This document shows, in pieces, positions 38,467 through 46,168 of a DNA stretch of 64,000 nucleotides (position 1 is its first letter; each line of letters opens with the position of its first letter). The notes beneath the pieces are model-generated. The model had not been told where the DNA came from. It did not search any database and saw only the letters and a list, made by a program, of their open reading frames with translations. The position numbers and the translations under genes were made by a program. Source of the DNA: CAZACZ01 sp964483695 (GTDB taxonomy: Bacteria; Deinococcota; Deinococci; Deinococcales; Trueperaceae); assembly GCA_964483695.1 (NCBI GenBank), contig CAZACZ010000004.1:34759-98758 (forward strand), in the 5' to 3' direction.

Positions 38467-38471
38467 GCCCG

Positions 38472-38477
38472 TAAGCT
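38472..38477 (+). promoter_or_regulatory. -10 box of 3-hydroxyacyl-CoA dehydrogenase gene
   Basis: TAAGCT, about 76 nt upstream of the ATG at 38554, which has its own GAGAGG. Confidence 0.35.
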
Positions 38478-38553
38478 GGGAGCACCGCGCGCGCCCGCCG
38501 CGGCTGCAGGTACACCACGCGAACGGCGGGCGCCACCCCGCGAGAGGTGCACC

Positions 38554-39477
38554 ATGACGACGAACGACGAGCACCCCAACTCCGAAGGCCGCATCGTCGG
38601 CGACGGTGACGCCACCTCGGCCGACGGCGCCGGGCATCCCGAACGACCCATCGACGAGATGCGGCGCGTAGCGGTGGTGGGCGCCGGCATCATGGGTGGC
38701 GGGATCGCCACCCTGCTCGTCATGCACGGGCTCGAGGTCGTGCTGATCGATCCGGACCCGCAGGCCCTGGAGCGTGCGACCGCACGCATCGCCAAGCGCA
38801 ACGGCGCCGCCGCCATCGAGCAGCGGCTGGTGCGCTCCACCGACCTCGAGAGCGCGGTGCAAAACGTCGACATGGCGATCGAGGCGGCGCCGGAACGGAT
38901 CGAGCTCAAGCGCGAGCTGTTCCGCCGCCTCGATCACGCTGCCCCCGCCCACGCCGTGCTGGCGAGCAACACCAGCGAGTTGTCTGTTACCGCCATCGCC
39001 GGCGCCACCCGCCGGCCCGAGCGCGTGGTCGGCATGCATTGGTTCAACCCGCCGGAGCGCATGCAGCTGGTCGAAGTGGTCCGCGCGGTGCAGACGTCCG
39101 ATGCCACCCTGGCCATCACCGTGGCGCTCGCCGAGCGGTGCGGCAAGACGACGGTCACCGTGGCCGACCGCCAGGGCTTCGTCACCACGCGCGCGGTGGC
39201 CGCGCTGTTGCTGGAAGGCGCCCGCATGCTGGAGGAGGGGGTGGCGTCGGCGCGCGACATCGACACGGCCGTCAAGCTCGGGCTGAACCATCCCATGGGA
39301 CCGCTCGAGCTGTCCGACTACATCGGCCTCGACACCATGCTGTTGATCGCCGAGTCGATGACCGAGGCCATGGGAGAACGCTTCCGGCCGCCCCAGACGC
39401 TGCGCAAGCTGGTGGAGGCCGGGCGGCTGGGACGCAAGACCGGCCACGGCTTCTACCGTTACGACGATGGCGCGTAG
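38554..39477 (+). CDS. 3-hydroxybutyryl/3-hydroxyacyl-CoA dehydrogenase
   Basis: This NAD-dependent enzyme oxidises L-3-hydroxyacyl-CoA in beta-oxidation or reduces acetoacetyl-CoA. The 307 residues have a Rossmann motif VAVVGAGIMGGGIATLL at about 38-54, the catalytic region NTSELSVTAIAG and HWFNPPERMQLVEVV (catalytic His), and a C-terminal helical domain with GLNHPMGPLELSDYIGLD. An N-terminal extension of about 36 residues precedes the fold. The ATG at 38659 would give the minimal protein, but GAGAGG favours 38554. Confidence 0.9.
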   Translation: MTTNDEHPNSEGRIVGDGDATSADGAGHPERPIDEMRRVAVVGAGIMGGGIATLLVMHGLEVVLIDPDPQALERATARIAKRNGAAAIEQRLVRSTDLESAVQNVDMAIEAAPERIELKRELFRRLDHAAPAHAVLASNTSELSVTAIAGATRRPERVVGMHWFNPPERMQLVEVVRAVQTSDATLAITVALAERCGKTTVTVADRQGFVTTRAVAALLLEGARMLEEGVASARDIDTAVKLGLNHPMGPLELSDYIGLDTMLLIAESMTEAMGERFRPPQTLRKLVEAGRLGRKTGHGFYRYDDGA

Positions 39478-39540
39478 GGAGCGCTGACGGCGACGTCGTC
39501 GCGGGGGCCGTAGCGGAAGGACCTACCGACCCGCGACTAG

Positions 39541-39603
39541 AACGCCCCCCAGGAGAGAACGCCCCCCAGGGAGAGCGCCCCCCAAAAGAGAACGCCCCCC
39601 GAA
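39541..39603. repeat. four tandem copies of a terminator half-site
   Basis: Units at 39541, 39558, 39576 and 39591 share the core CGCCCCCC followed by A/G-rich bases. On the minus strand each copy reads GGGGGGCG followed by a C/T-rich stretch, the same as the 3' arm and T-tract of the tRNA-Gln terminator next to them. Confidence 0.75.
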
Positions 39604-39611
39604 GGGGGCGT
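39592..39611 (-). terminator. Rho-independent terminator of the tRNA-Gln transcript
   Basis: Read on the minus strand: ACGCCCCC, a TTCG tetraloop, GGGGGCGT, then TCTCTTTT. An 8-bp stem with a UUCG loop and U-rich tail begins 2 nt after the tRNA CCA. Confidence 0.85.
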
Positions 39612-39613
39612 CG

Positions 39614-39687
39614 TGGCTGGCCCACAGGGACTCGAACCCCGACCGACCGGACCAAAACCGGGTGTCCTGCCATTAGACGATGGGCCA
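39614..39687 (-). tRNA. tRNA-Gln (UUG)
   Basis: This is a 74-nt cloverleaf with encoded CCA: acceptor TGGCCCA paired with TGGGCCA, D-arm GTC/GAC, anticodon loop TTTTGGT (anticodon TTG) and T-loop GTTCGAG. The first anticodon-stem pair (27-43) is a C-T mismatch. It is the second gene of a two-tRNA transcript. Confidence 0.93.
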
Positions 39688-39770
39688 TCGTGGCAGCGGC
39701 GCCCCCACCCGGCGCAGACCCCATCGTACCCGGCGCGAGGCCGGCACGGAGCGCGGCGGTGGGGGAGCGT

Positions 39771-39844
39771 TGGCTGGCCCACTAGGATTCGAACCTAGAC
39801 CGACGGAACCAGAATCCGTTGTCCTGCCATTAGACGATGGGCCA
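39771..39844 (-). tRNA. tRNA-Gln (CUG)
   Basis: This is a 74-nt cloverleaf with encoded CCA, acceptor TGGCCCA/TGGGCCA, anticodon stem ACGGA/TCCGT and loop TTCTGGT (anticodon CTG). It is first in the minus-strand pair and is transcribed from a consensus promoter at 39884-39856. Confidence 0.95.
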
Positions 39845-39855
39845 ACGCACATGGG

Positions 39856-39884
39856 AGTGTATGGGACGGGTCGACGGTCGTCAA
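39856..39884 (-). promoter_or_regulatory. sigma-A promoter of the tRNA-Gln pair
   Basis: TTGACG (39884-39879), 17-nt spacer, TACACT (39861-39856), followed 11 nt later by the tRNA 5' end. Confidence 0.8.
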
Positions 39885-39973
39885 GGGAGTCGACGACGCG
39901 CAGGGCGGCGGGGGCGCGCCGCCGCCGACCTCGCGTGCCCGTACGCGCCTAGGCAACGCGCGAGCGCTTGCGA

Positions 39974-39979
39974 TATACT
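39974..39979 (+). promoter_or_regulatory. -10 box of tRNA-Ser
   Basis: TATACT, about 48 nt upstream of the tRNA. The -35 is weak. Confidence 0.5.
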
Positions 39980-40027
39980 TCCGACGCTCGGGGCGGGGCG
40001 GCCACCGCTCGCACCGACGACCATCGA

Positions 40028-40119
<92 letters not shown>

Positions 40120-40143
40120 ACGCAAGCCGCGTTCGTTCGTGGC

Positions 40144-40169
40144 ACGGGCCGTCCCCAGGGGCGGCCCGT
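40144..40169 (+). terminator. terminator after tRNA-Ser
   Basis: ACGGGCCG pairs with CGGCCCGT over a C/G-rich loop, followed by TTCGTT. Confidence 0.65.
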
Positions 40170-40307
40170 TCGTTCTGGCGTGGCGTTCCACCGCACGCGT
40201 GCGCGTCGCTCGGTACGGGCTCCGGACGCCGCTCGGCGCCTCGCCGCGGCCCGTGCCGGCCGCCACCGGACCCCGCTCCCAGCTCACCCCGCGCCTAGGA
40301 GGCGATC

Positions 40308-40934
<627 letters not shown>

Positions 40935-41038
40935 GCGTCGCGCGCCGCCTGGGTCGGTTGGCGGTGGCAGGCGCCCCGCGCGCGGGCGGAGGGGCCGCGA
41001 CTGCGGAGTCGCTCTCATGGCGCGCTTACGCGGCGTCC

Positions 41039-41044
41039 TACAAT
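41039..41044 (+). promoter_or_regulatory. -10 box of wecA-like gene (leaderless)
   Basis: TACAAT overlaps the apparent ATG at 41043 and lies exactly 7 nt before the in-frame GTG at 41052, which is therefore the likelier start. Confidence 0.65.
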
Positions 41045-41051
41045 GGAGCAC

Positions 41052-42155
41052 GTGCGTAGCACGCTCATCACCTTCCTGCCGTTGGCCGCGACCTCCTTCT
41101 TGACGGCGTTGATCGCCGTTGCTTGGTTCGTTCCGCGGGTGCGGGTCTTCGCGCTGCGCATCCGCGCCGTGCAGGAGGGCGGCACCTCCCACGGGAACGG
41201 CCAACGCGTGCACGAGGGAGCGATGCCCAACATCGGCGGGATCGCCATCCTTGGCGGCTTCCTGTTGGCGGTGCTGGTCGGCAGCTTGGTGGCGCCGGCT
41301 CAGATCGACGCGTACCGGGTGGAGCTCCTCGCCATCGTGCTGGGCGGCGCGCTGATGACGCTGGTCGGCTTCCTGGACGACATGTGGGAGGTGCCTCCGG
41401 CGCTGCGCCTGGCGTCCCACGCGGTAGCGGCCGGCATCCTGGTGGTGAACGGCGTGCGCATCGGGTTCGTCACCGACTACTTCGGCGAGGCGTCGTTCTT
41501 GTTCATCCCCGAGACGTTGTCGGTCGTGCTCACGCTGCTGTGGGTGGTCGGGTTCACCAACGCGTTCAACTTCATCGATGGGCTCGACGGCCTGTCGTCC
41601 GGCATCGCCGCCATCGCCAGCATGAGCCTGTTGGCGGTGGCGCTGCAGTTCGCCGACCGGGGGGTGGCGGTGCTGATCCTCGCGGCGCTGGCGGGGTCCG
41701 CGCTCGGGTTCCTGCGCCACAACTTCGGGCCGGCCACCATCATCATGGGCGATTCCGGCGCCTACCTGCTGGGCTACGTGCTGGCGGCGGTGAGCGTGCT
41801 CGGGGCGCTGAAGGTCACGGCGGCGGTGTCGGTGCTGGCGCCCATCCTGGTGCTGGCGCTGCCGGTGCTGAACATCACCCAGGTCACGGTGCGCCGCCTG
41901 CGTCGCGGAACCAACCCCGCCCTCGCGGGCAACGATCACATCCACGACATGCTGCGTGCCCGGTACGGCTCGAAGCGCCTGACGGTGGTGCTGCTGTGGG
42001 TCGCGACGCTGGCGCTCGGCGTGGCGGGCATGGTCCTCTCCAGCACGCCGCCGGTGCTCACCTTCCTGACGCTGGTGGTCACGGTGGTGGCGATCGCCGC
42101 GGCGTCGCTGTTGCGGTTGGCCGAGGTGCGGCGCGCGCAGAGCGCGGCGGCATGA
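41052..42155 (+). CDS. wecA: undecaprenyl-phosphate GlcNAc-1-phosphate transferase (WecA/TagO type)
   Basis: This membrane enzyme transfers GlcNAc-1-phosphate to undecaprenyl phosphate, starting a wall-linked or secreted glycan. The 367 residues have about 11 helices and the family loops GFLDDMWEVPPALRL (metal-binding Asp pair), NAFNFIDGLDGLSSG, IIMGDSGAYLLGY and the His-box GNDHIHDML, which separates WecA/TagO from MraY. The GTG at 41052 is preferred to the ATG at 41043, which lies within the -10. It overlaps wecB by ATGA. Confidence 0.9.
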   Translation: MRSTLITFLPLAATSFLTALIAVAWFVPRVRVFALRIRAVQEGGTSHGNGQRVHEGAMPNIGGIAILGGFLLAVLVGSLVAPAQIDAYRVELLAIVLGGALMTLVGFLDDMWEVPPALRLASHAVAAGILVVNGVRIGFVTDYFGEASFLFIPETLSVVLTLLWVVGFTNAFNFIDGLDGLSSGIAAIASMSLLAVALQFADRGVAVLILAALAGSALGFLRHNFGPATIIMGDSGAYLLGYVLAAVSVLGALKVTAAVSVLAPILVLALPVLNITQVTVRRLRRGTNPALAGNDHIHDMLRARYGSKRLTVVLLWVATLALGVAGMVLSSTPPVLTFLTLVVTVVAIAAASLLRLAEVRRAQSAAA

Positions 42156-43315
42156 CGCTGAGCACGCCGAGCGGCCGTCCGCCGCGGGTGTGCGTCGCGT
42201 TCGGAACGCGTCCCGAGGCGACCAAGATGGCGCCGGTGGTGGAGGCGCTGCGCCGCCGCCCCGACGTGGCCCCGGTCACGCTCGTCACCGGGCAGCACCG
42301 CGAGCAGCTCGACGACGCCCTGCGGACGTTCGGCATCGTGCCCGACGCCGACTTGGCGGTCATGACCGACCGCCAGGAGCTTCCCGACTTGGTGGCGCGC
42401 ATCACGCGCGAGGCGGCGGACGCCGTGCGCGCGCTCGACGTCGACTACGTGCTGGTCCACGGCGACACCGCGACGACCTTCGCCGTCGCGCTGGCGGCGT
42501 TCCTGGTCGGCGTACCGGTGGCGCACGTCGAGGCCGGCCTACGCAGCTTCGACCTGCGCCAACCGTTCCCCGAGGAAGCCAACCGTCGCTTGACCGACGT
42601 GCTCACCGACCTCGACCTGCCGCCCACCCCGCTGGCGCGCTCGCACTTGCTGGCCGAAGGCAAGTCCGCCGAGCACATGGTCGTGACGGGCAACACCGCG
42701 GTCGATGCGGTGCGCATGGCACGGGCGCAGGCACGGTTGCCGCGCCACCTGCCGGACGGCCCGCTGGTGGCGATCACCATGCACCGACGCGAGAACCTGC
42801 CGATGATGGCGCACTTGGCGGCGGCGTTGGCGCGCGTCGCTGCGCGCTTCCCGGAACGCACCTTCGTCTACCCGGTACATCGCAACCCGGCCGTGCGCGA
42901 CGCCGTGCATCCCGCCCTCCGCAACGTGCCGAACGTCGTCTTGGACGATCCGTGGGGCTACATGTCGATGCTCGCGCTGCTCGACCGCGCCGAGCTGGTG
43001 ATCACCGACTCCGGCGGGATCCAGGAGGAGGGCGCGGCGCTGGGCGTGCCGGTGGCGGTGCTGCGCAACGTCACCGAGCGCCCGGAGGGCGTCGAGGCCG
43101 GGAGCCTCCGGCTGATGGGCAACGACCCGGCCACCGTGGAGTCGGGGTTGATCGCGCTGCTGAACGAGCCGGACGCGCTCCGGGCGATGCGAGCAGCGCC
43201 GAACCCGTACGGCGATGGGCACGCCGGCGGGCGGGTGGCGCAGGCGGTGGCGTGGCGCTTCGGGCTGGCCGACCGGCCCGTCGATTGGTGTCCGGCGCCG
43301 GCACGGCGCCCATGA
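42152..43315 (+). CDS. wecB: UDP-N-acetylglucosamine 2-epimerase (non-hydrolysing)
   Basis: It interconverts UDP-GlcNAc and UDP-ManNAc. The 387 residues show FGTRPEATKMAPVVEAL, TGQHREQLDDAL, HVEAGLRSFDLRQPFPEE, MHRREN and ITDSGGIQEEGAALGVP, the complete family pattern. It is coupled to wecA (ATGA). Together they imply a ManNAc-containing, undecaprenyl-linked cell-surface polymer, with uppP at 23 kb recycling the carrier. Confidence 0.95.
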   Translation: MTLSTPSGRPPRVCVAFGTRPEATKMAPVVEALRRRPDVAPVTLVTGQHREQLDDALRTFGIVPDADLAVMTDRQELPDLVARITREAADAVRALDVDYVLVHGDTATTFAVALAAFLVGVPVAHVEAGLRSFDLRQPFPEEANRRLTDVLTDLDLPPTPLARSHLLAEGKSAEHMVVTGNTAVDAVRMARAQARLPRHLPDGPLVAITMHRRENLPMMAHLAAALARVAARFPERTFVYPVHRNPAVRDAVHPALRNVPNVVLDDPWGYMSMLALLDRAELVITDSGGIQEEGAALGVPVAVLRNVTERPEGVEAGSLRLMGNDPATVESGLIALLNEPDALRAMRAAPNPYGDGHAGGRVAQAVAWRFGLADRPVDWCPAPARRP

Positions 43316-43470
43316 CGCCGCCGGTGAAGGCGCCCGTTACGCCACCTGTGACGCCGCCCGTTACGCCACCGGTGACGCCGCCCGTGACGACGGCGGGGAA
43401 GGCGCCCGCGATGACGCCGGTGACGCCGCCGCTCGCCCCTCGTGGGCCGGTGCTAGCATGCCGTTCGTGA
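43312..43470 (+). CDS. possible small Thr-Pro-Pro-Val repeat protein
   Basis: A 52-codon frame opens with an ATGA overlap of the wecB stop and consists largely of TPPV repeats encoded by the 12-bp minisatellite (MTPPVKAPVTPPVTPPVTPP at the start). It ends inside the folP start region. Coupling and repeat periodicity in whole codons favour translation, but it could simply be repeat DNA. Confidence 0.25.
   Translation: MTPPVKAPVTPPVTPPVTPPVTPPVTTAGKAPAMTPVTPPLAPRGPVLACRS
43315..43434. repeat. 12-bp minisatellite, about ten units
   Basis: Units are variants of ACGCCGCCCGTG (for example ACGCCACCGGTG and AAGGCGCCCGTT). The array fills the wecB-folP intergenic space. The period is a multiple of three. 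Confidence 0.85.
43454..43459 (+). promoter_or_regulatory. -10 box of folP-folB (leaderless)
   Basis: TGCTAGCAT (extended -10) overlaps the ATG at 43458 and ends exactly 7 nt before the in-frame GTG at 43467. Confidence 0.65.
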
Positions 43471-44738
43471 CCGACGCGCGACCCCTCCCCGAGCACCGCG
43501 TGCGCTTCGGCAAGGCCCTGCCGGACGGCACGCACGAGCTTCGCTGGCGCGGCGCGGCGTTGATGGGCGTGATCAACGTGACGCCCGACAGCTTCAGCGA
43601 CGGCGGGCTCCATCGTGACCCGGAGGCCGCGATCGCCGCCGGGGTCGCCATGCGCGACGCCGGCGCACTGCTGGTCGATGTCGGCGGGGAGTCGACGCGA
43701 CCCGGCGCCGCCCCGGTGCCGATCGACGAGGAGATCCGGCGCGTCGCCGGTGTGGTGGCCGGATTGGCCGAGCGCGGCGTGCTGGTGAGCATCGACACGC
43801 GCAGACCGGAGGTGGCGAGGGTCGCGTTGCAGGCCGGTGCCTGCCTCGTGAACGACGTGGGCGGCCTAGGCGACGCCGCCATGCGTCGGGTGTGCGCCGA
43901 GCTTGGCGCGCCCGCCATCGCCATGCACATGCAGGGCGAGCCGCGAACCATGCAGCTGGCCCCGCAGTACCAGGACGTGGTGGCGGAGGTGGCCGCCACG
44001 CTGCGCACACGCCGCCTTCGGGCACTCGCCGACGGGGTGCCCGACGTGCTGCTCGACCCCGGTCTCGGCTTCGGCAAGAGCGTGGCCCACAACGTGGCGC
44101 TGCTGCAGGGCCTCGACCGCCTCACCCGGGAGGCGACGGTGGTCGTGGGCGCGTCGAGGAAGCGCATGATCGATACGCTGGCGGGTGCCCCCAACCCGCG
44201 GGAGCGTCTGCCGGGCACGCTCGCCCTGCACCTCTACGCCGCGGCACGCGGGGCGGGGCTGCTGCGCGTCCACGACGTCGCCGCCCACGCCCAAGCGCTG
44301 CGCGTCTGGGGCGCCGTGCAGCCCGAGGTGTTCACGGAGCCGGGCCCGGGGGGCGGCGCGCCGGCGCCGATGCGATCCACGCTCGACCGGATCCGCCTGG
44401 ACGGCATGGAGTTCCACGCCTACCACGGGGTCTACGAGGAGGAGGGCAAGCTGGGTGCGCGCTTCGTGGTCGACGTCGAGCTCGCCTTGGCGGTGACGGG
44501 GCAGGACAGCCTCAAGGCGACCGTCGACTACGGCCGCGTGTACGACGTGGTCCGCCGCGCGGTGACGTCCGAGAGGCGCTACCGCCTGATCGAGGCGCTG
44601 GCGTCCCGCATCGCCGAGGCGCTGCTCGCCGCCGAGGAGCGCGTCGCGCAGGTCACCGTGCGGGTGCACAAGCCGCACGCGCCGCTACCCGGCGTCGTGC
44701 GCGACGTGGCGGTGGAGGTACGTCGCGAGCGCGACTGA
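43467..44738 (+). CDS. folP: dihydropteroate synthase fused to dihydroneopterin aldolase
   Basis: A two-domain folate enzyme of 423 residues. Residues about 30-290 are DHPS: MGVINVTPDSFSDGG, DVGGESTRPGA, SIDTRRPEVA, DVLLDPGLGFGKS and the C-terminal RVHDV. Residues about 307-423 are DHNA (FolB): RIRLDGMEFHAYHGVYEEEG, the substrate YHG/E residues, and DYGRVYDVVRRAV. A Gly/Pro/Ala linker (EPGPGGGAPAPMRS) joins them. DHPS condenses the pterin diphosphate with p-aminobenzoate. DHNA works two steps earlier. The known folate fusions run DHNA-HPPK(-DHPS), so this order is unusual. I chose the GTG at 43467 because of the promoter spacing; 43458 is the alternative. Confidence 0.88.
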   Translation: MTDARPLPEHRVRFGKALPDGTHELRWRGAALMGVINVTPDSFSDGGLHRDPEAAIAAGVAMRDAGALLVDVGGESTRPGAAPVPIDEEIRRVAGVVAGLAERGVLVSIDTRRPEVARVALQAGACLVNDVGGLGDAAMRRVCAELGAPAIAMHMQGEPRTMQLAPQYQDVVAEVAATLRTRRLRALADGVPDVLLDPGLGFGKSVAHNVALLQGLDRLTREATVVVGASRKRMIDTLAGAPNPRERLPGTLALHLYAAARGAGLLRVHDVAAHAQALRVWGAVQPEVFTEPGPGGGAPAPMRSTLDRIRLDGMEFHAYHGVYEEEGKLGARFVVDVELALAVTGQDSLKATVDYGRVYDVVRRAVTSERRYRLIEALASRIAEALLAAEERVAQVTVRVHKPHAPLPGVVRDVAVEVRRERD

Positions 44739-44759
44739 GCCCACCGATCGGGGACCGAC

Positions 44760-44786
44760 CCCGGGCCCCGCGACGGCGGGCCCGGG
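44760..44786 (+). other. strong hairpin between folB domain and folK
   Basis: CCCGGGCCC and GGGCCCGGG form a 9-bp stem with a 9-nt loop. It ends 4 nt before the CTG proposed as folK start. It could terminate, pause ribosomes, or block initiation. Confidence 0.5.
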
Positions 44787-44790
44787 CGCG

Positions 44791-45330
44791 CTGATCGCCT
44801 TGGGCAGCAACCTGGGTGAGCCGCACGGACGACTGCGCCAGGCGAACCTCGAGCTTGCGGCGCTCGGCACCATCCTGGGGCGTTCCCCCATCTACCGCAC
44901 CGCGCCCGTCGGGGGACCGGCAGGGCAGGCGCCCTACCTGAACGCCGTGGTGGCGTTGGCGCCGCGTGCCTCGTTGCGCGAACCGCAGGCGTTGCTGGCG
45001 GCGCTGCTCGAGGCGGAGCGTCGCATGGGCCGCGAGCGTCGCGTGCGCTGGGGGCCGCGCACCATCGACCTCGACCTGCTCGACGTGGGGGGGAGCGTGC
45101 TGCGGACGCCAGGACTGGTGCTTCCGCATCCGCGGATGTTCGAGCGGCTCTTCGTGCTCGCACCGCTGTGCGACCTGCTGCCCGAGTACCGCCACCCGGT
45201 CGACGGGCGGCGCGCCTGCGACGTCCTCGCGCGCCTGCTGCGATCCGGCGCGCAGCACGGCGAGGGGGCGCGCGAGACCGACGCCGATCGGGGCCCGCCT
45301 GCCATCGAACGCACCACGTTGGGGTGGTGA
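44791..45330 (+). CDS. folK: 2-amino-4-hydroxy-6-hydroxymethyldihydropteridine pyrophosphokinase, unusual start
   Basis: HPPK pyrophosphorylates the pterin made by FolB, feeding FolP. About 179 residues show LIALGSNLGEPHGRL at the N-terminus, YRTAPVGGPAGQAPYLNAVV, RVRWGPRTIDLDLL (catalytic Asp pair) and LPHPRMFERLFVL. No ATG, GTG or TTG precedes the conserved IALGSN in this frame. A CTG at 44791 gives the expected N-terminus, while the TTG at 44800 would remove part of the first strand. The frame stays open back into folP-folB, so a trifunctional fusion through a 1-nt frame change is also possible. Confidence 0.8.
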   Translation: MIALGSNLGEPHGRLRQANLELAALGTILGRSPIYRTAPVGGPAGQAPYLNAVVALAPRASLREPQALLAALLEAERRMGRERRVRWGPRTIDLDLLDVGGSVLRTPGLVLPHPRMFERLFVLAPLCDLLPEYRHPVDGRRACDVLARLLRSGAQHGEGARETDADRGPPAIERTTLGW

Positions 45331-45406
45331 CGTGGCGGGCACCGTCGGCCGCGGCGCGACCGGCGCGATGGGGGAGCCCGGTCGCGGGACGGCCGCGGGC
45401 TCACGG

Positions 45407-45412
45407 TAGACT
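45407..45412 (+). promoter_or_regulatory. -10 box of metallophosphoesterase gene (leaderless)
   Basis: TAGACT, 9 nt before the ATG at 45422. Confidence 0.5.
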
Positions 45413-45421
45413 GGACGGCCG

Positions 45422-46168
45422 ATGCGCCTGTTCGCGATCGCCGACCCGCACCTCTCCCGCGTCGACCCGAAGCCGATGGACATCTTCGGTCCGGCCTGGG
45501 ACGGGCACCCGGAAGCGTTCTTCCGGGGTTGGCGCAGTGTGGTCGGGCCCGACGACCTGGTATTGGTACCGGGCGACCTCTCCTGGGCGATGCGGCTCGA
45601 GGACGCCATGGCCGACCTCGAGGACATCGCCGCGTTGCCGGGCCGCAAGGTGATCCTTCGCGGCAACCACGACTATTGGTGGCCGTCGATCAGCAGACTC
45701 CGCAAGGCCCTCCCCGACGGGATGTACGCCGTCCAGAACGACGCCGTCGTGATCGACGGGGTGGTGGTCGCCGGCACGCGCGGTTGGACCTGCCCCGGCA
45801 GCCACGGCTTCAGCCCCGAGGACGAGCGCATCTACCGGCGGGAGGTGGAGCGGTTGCGGCTGTCGCTCGACGCGGCGCGCCGGCTCGAGGGCCACTACCG
45901 GGTGGTGATGCTGCACTTCCCACCCACCAACTCGCGTCTCGAACCGAGCCTGTTCACGCAGACGATCCTGGAGGCGTCGCCCGACGCGCTGGTGTTCGGT
46001 CATGTCCATGGCGAGGCGGAGGACGTGCTGCGCTCGCTGGATGACGTCGCCGTGCACTTCGTCGCCGGTGACGCCTTGCGCTTCGTGCCGCGGTTGGTGC
46101 ACGACTTCGGCCCGCCGCAGCGCGACGTCCCGGTCGGCGTGTCCATCTCGGGCGGAGGCGACGCATGA
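45422..46168 (+). CDS. metallophosphoesterase
   Basis: This is a calcineurin-like phosphoesterase of 248 residues with all metal motifs: ADPHLSRVD (DxH), VPGDLSW (GD), LRGNHDYWW (GNHD), MLHFPP and VFGHVHGEA (GHxH). It is cytosolic, with no signal. It overlaps ackA by ATGA. The substrate is unknown. Confidence 0.88.
   Translation: MRLFAIADPHLSRVDPKPMDIFGPAWDGHPEAFFRGWRSVVGPDDLVLVPGDLSWAMRLEDAMADLEDIAALPGRKVILRGNHDYWWPSISRLRKALPDGMYAVQNDAVVIDGVVVAGTRGWTCPGSHGFSPEDERIYRREVERLRLSLDAARRLEGHYRVVMLHFPPTNSRLEPSLFTQTILEASPDALVFGHVHGEAEDVLRSLDDVAVHFVAGDALRFVPRLVHDFGPPQRDVPVGVSISGGGDA

Noticed and set aside
39541..39603. CRISPR array
   Set aside because: Units are 13-18 bp with no unique spacers, and they match the neighbouring terminator arm. 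The arrays at 450 and 43315 also lack spacers.
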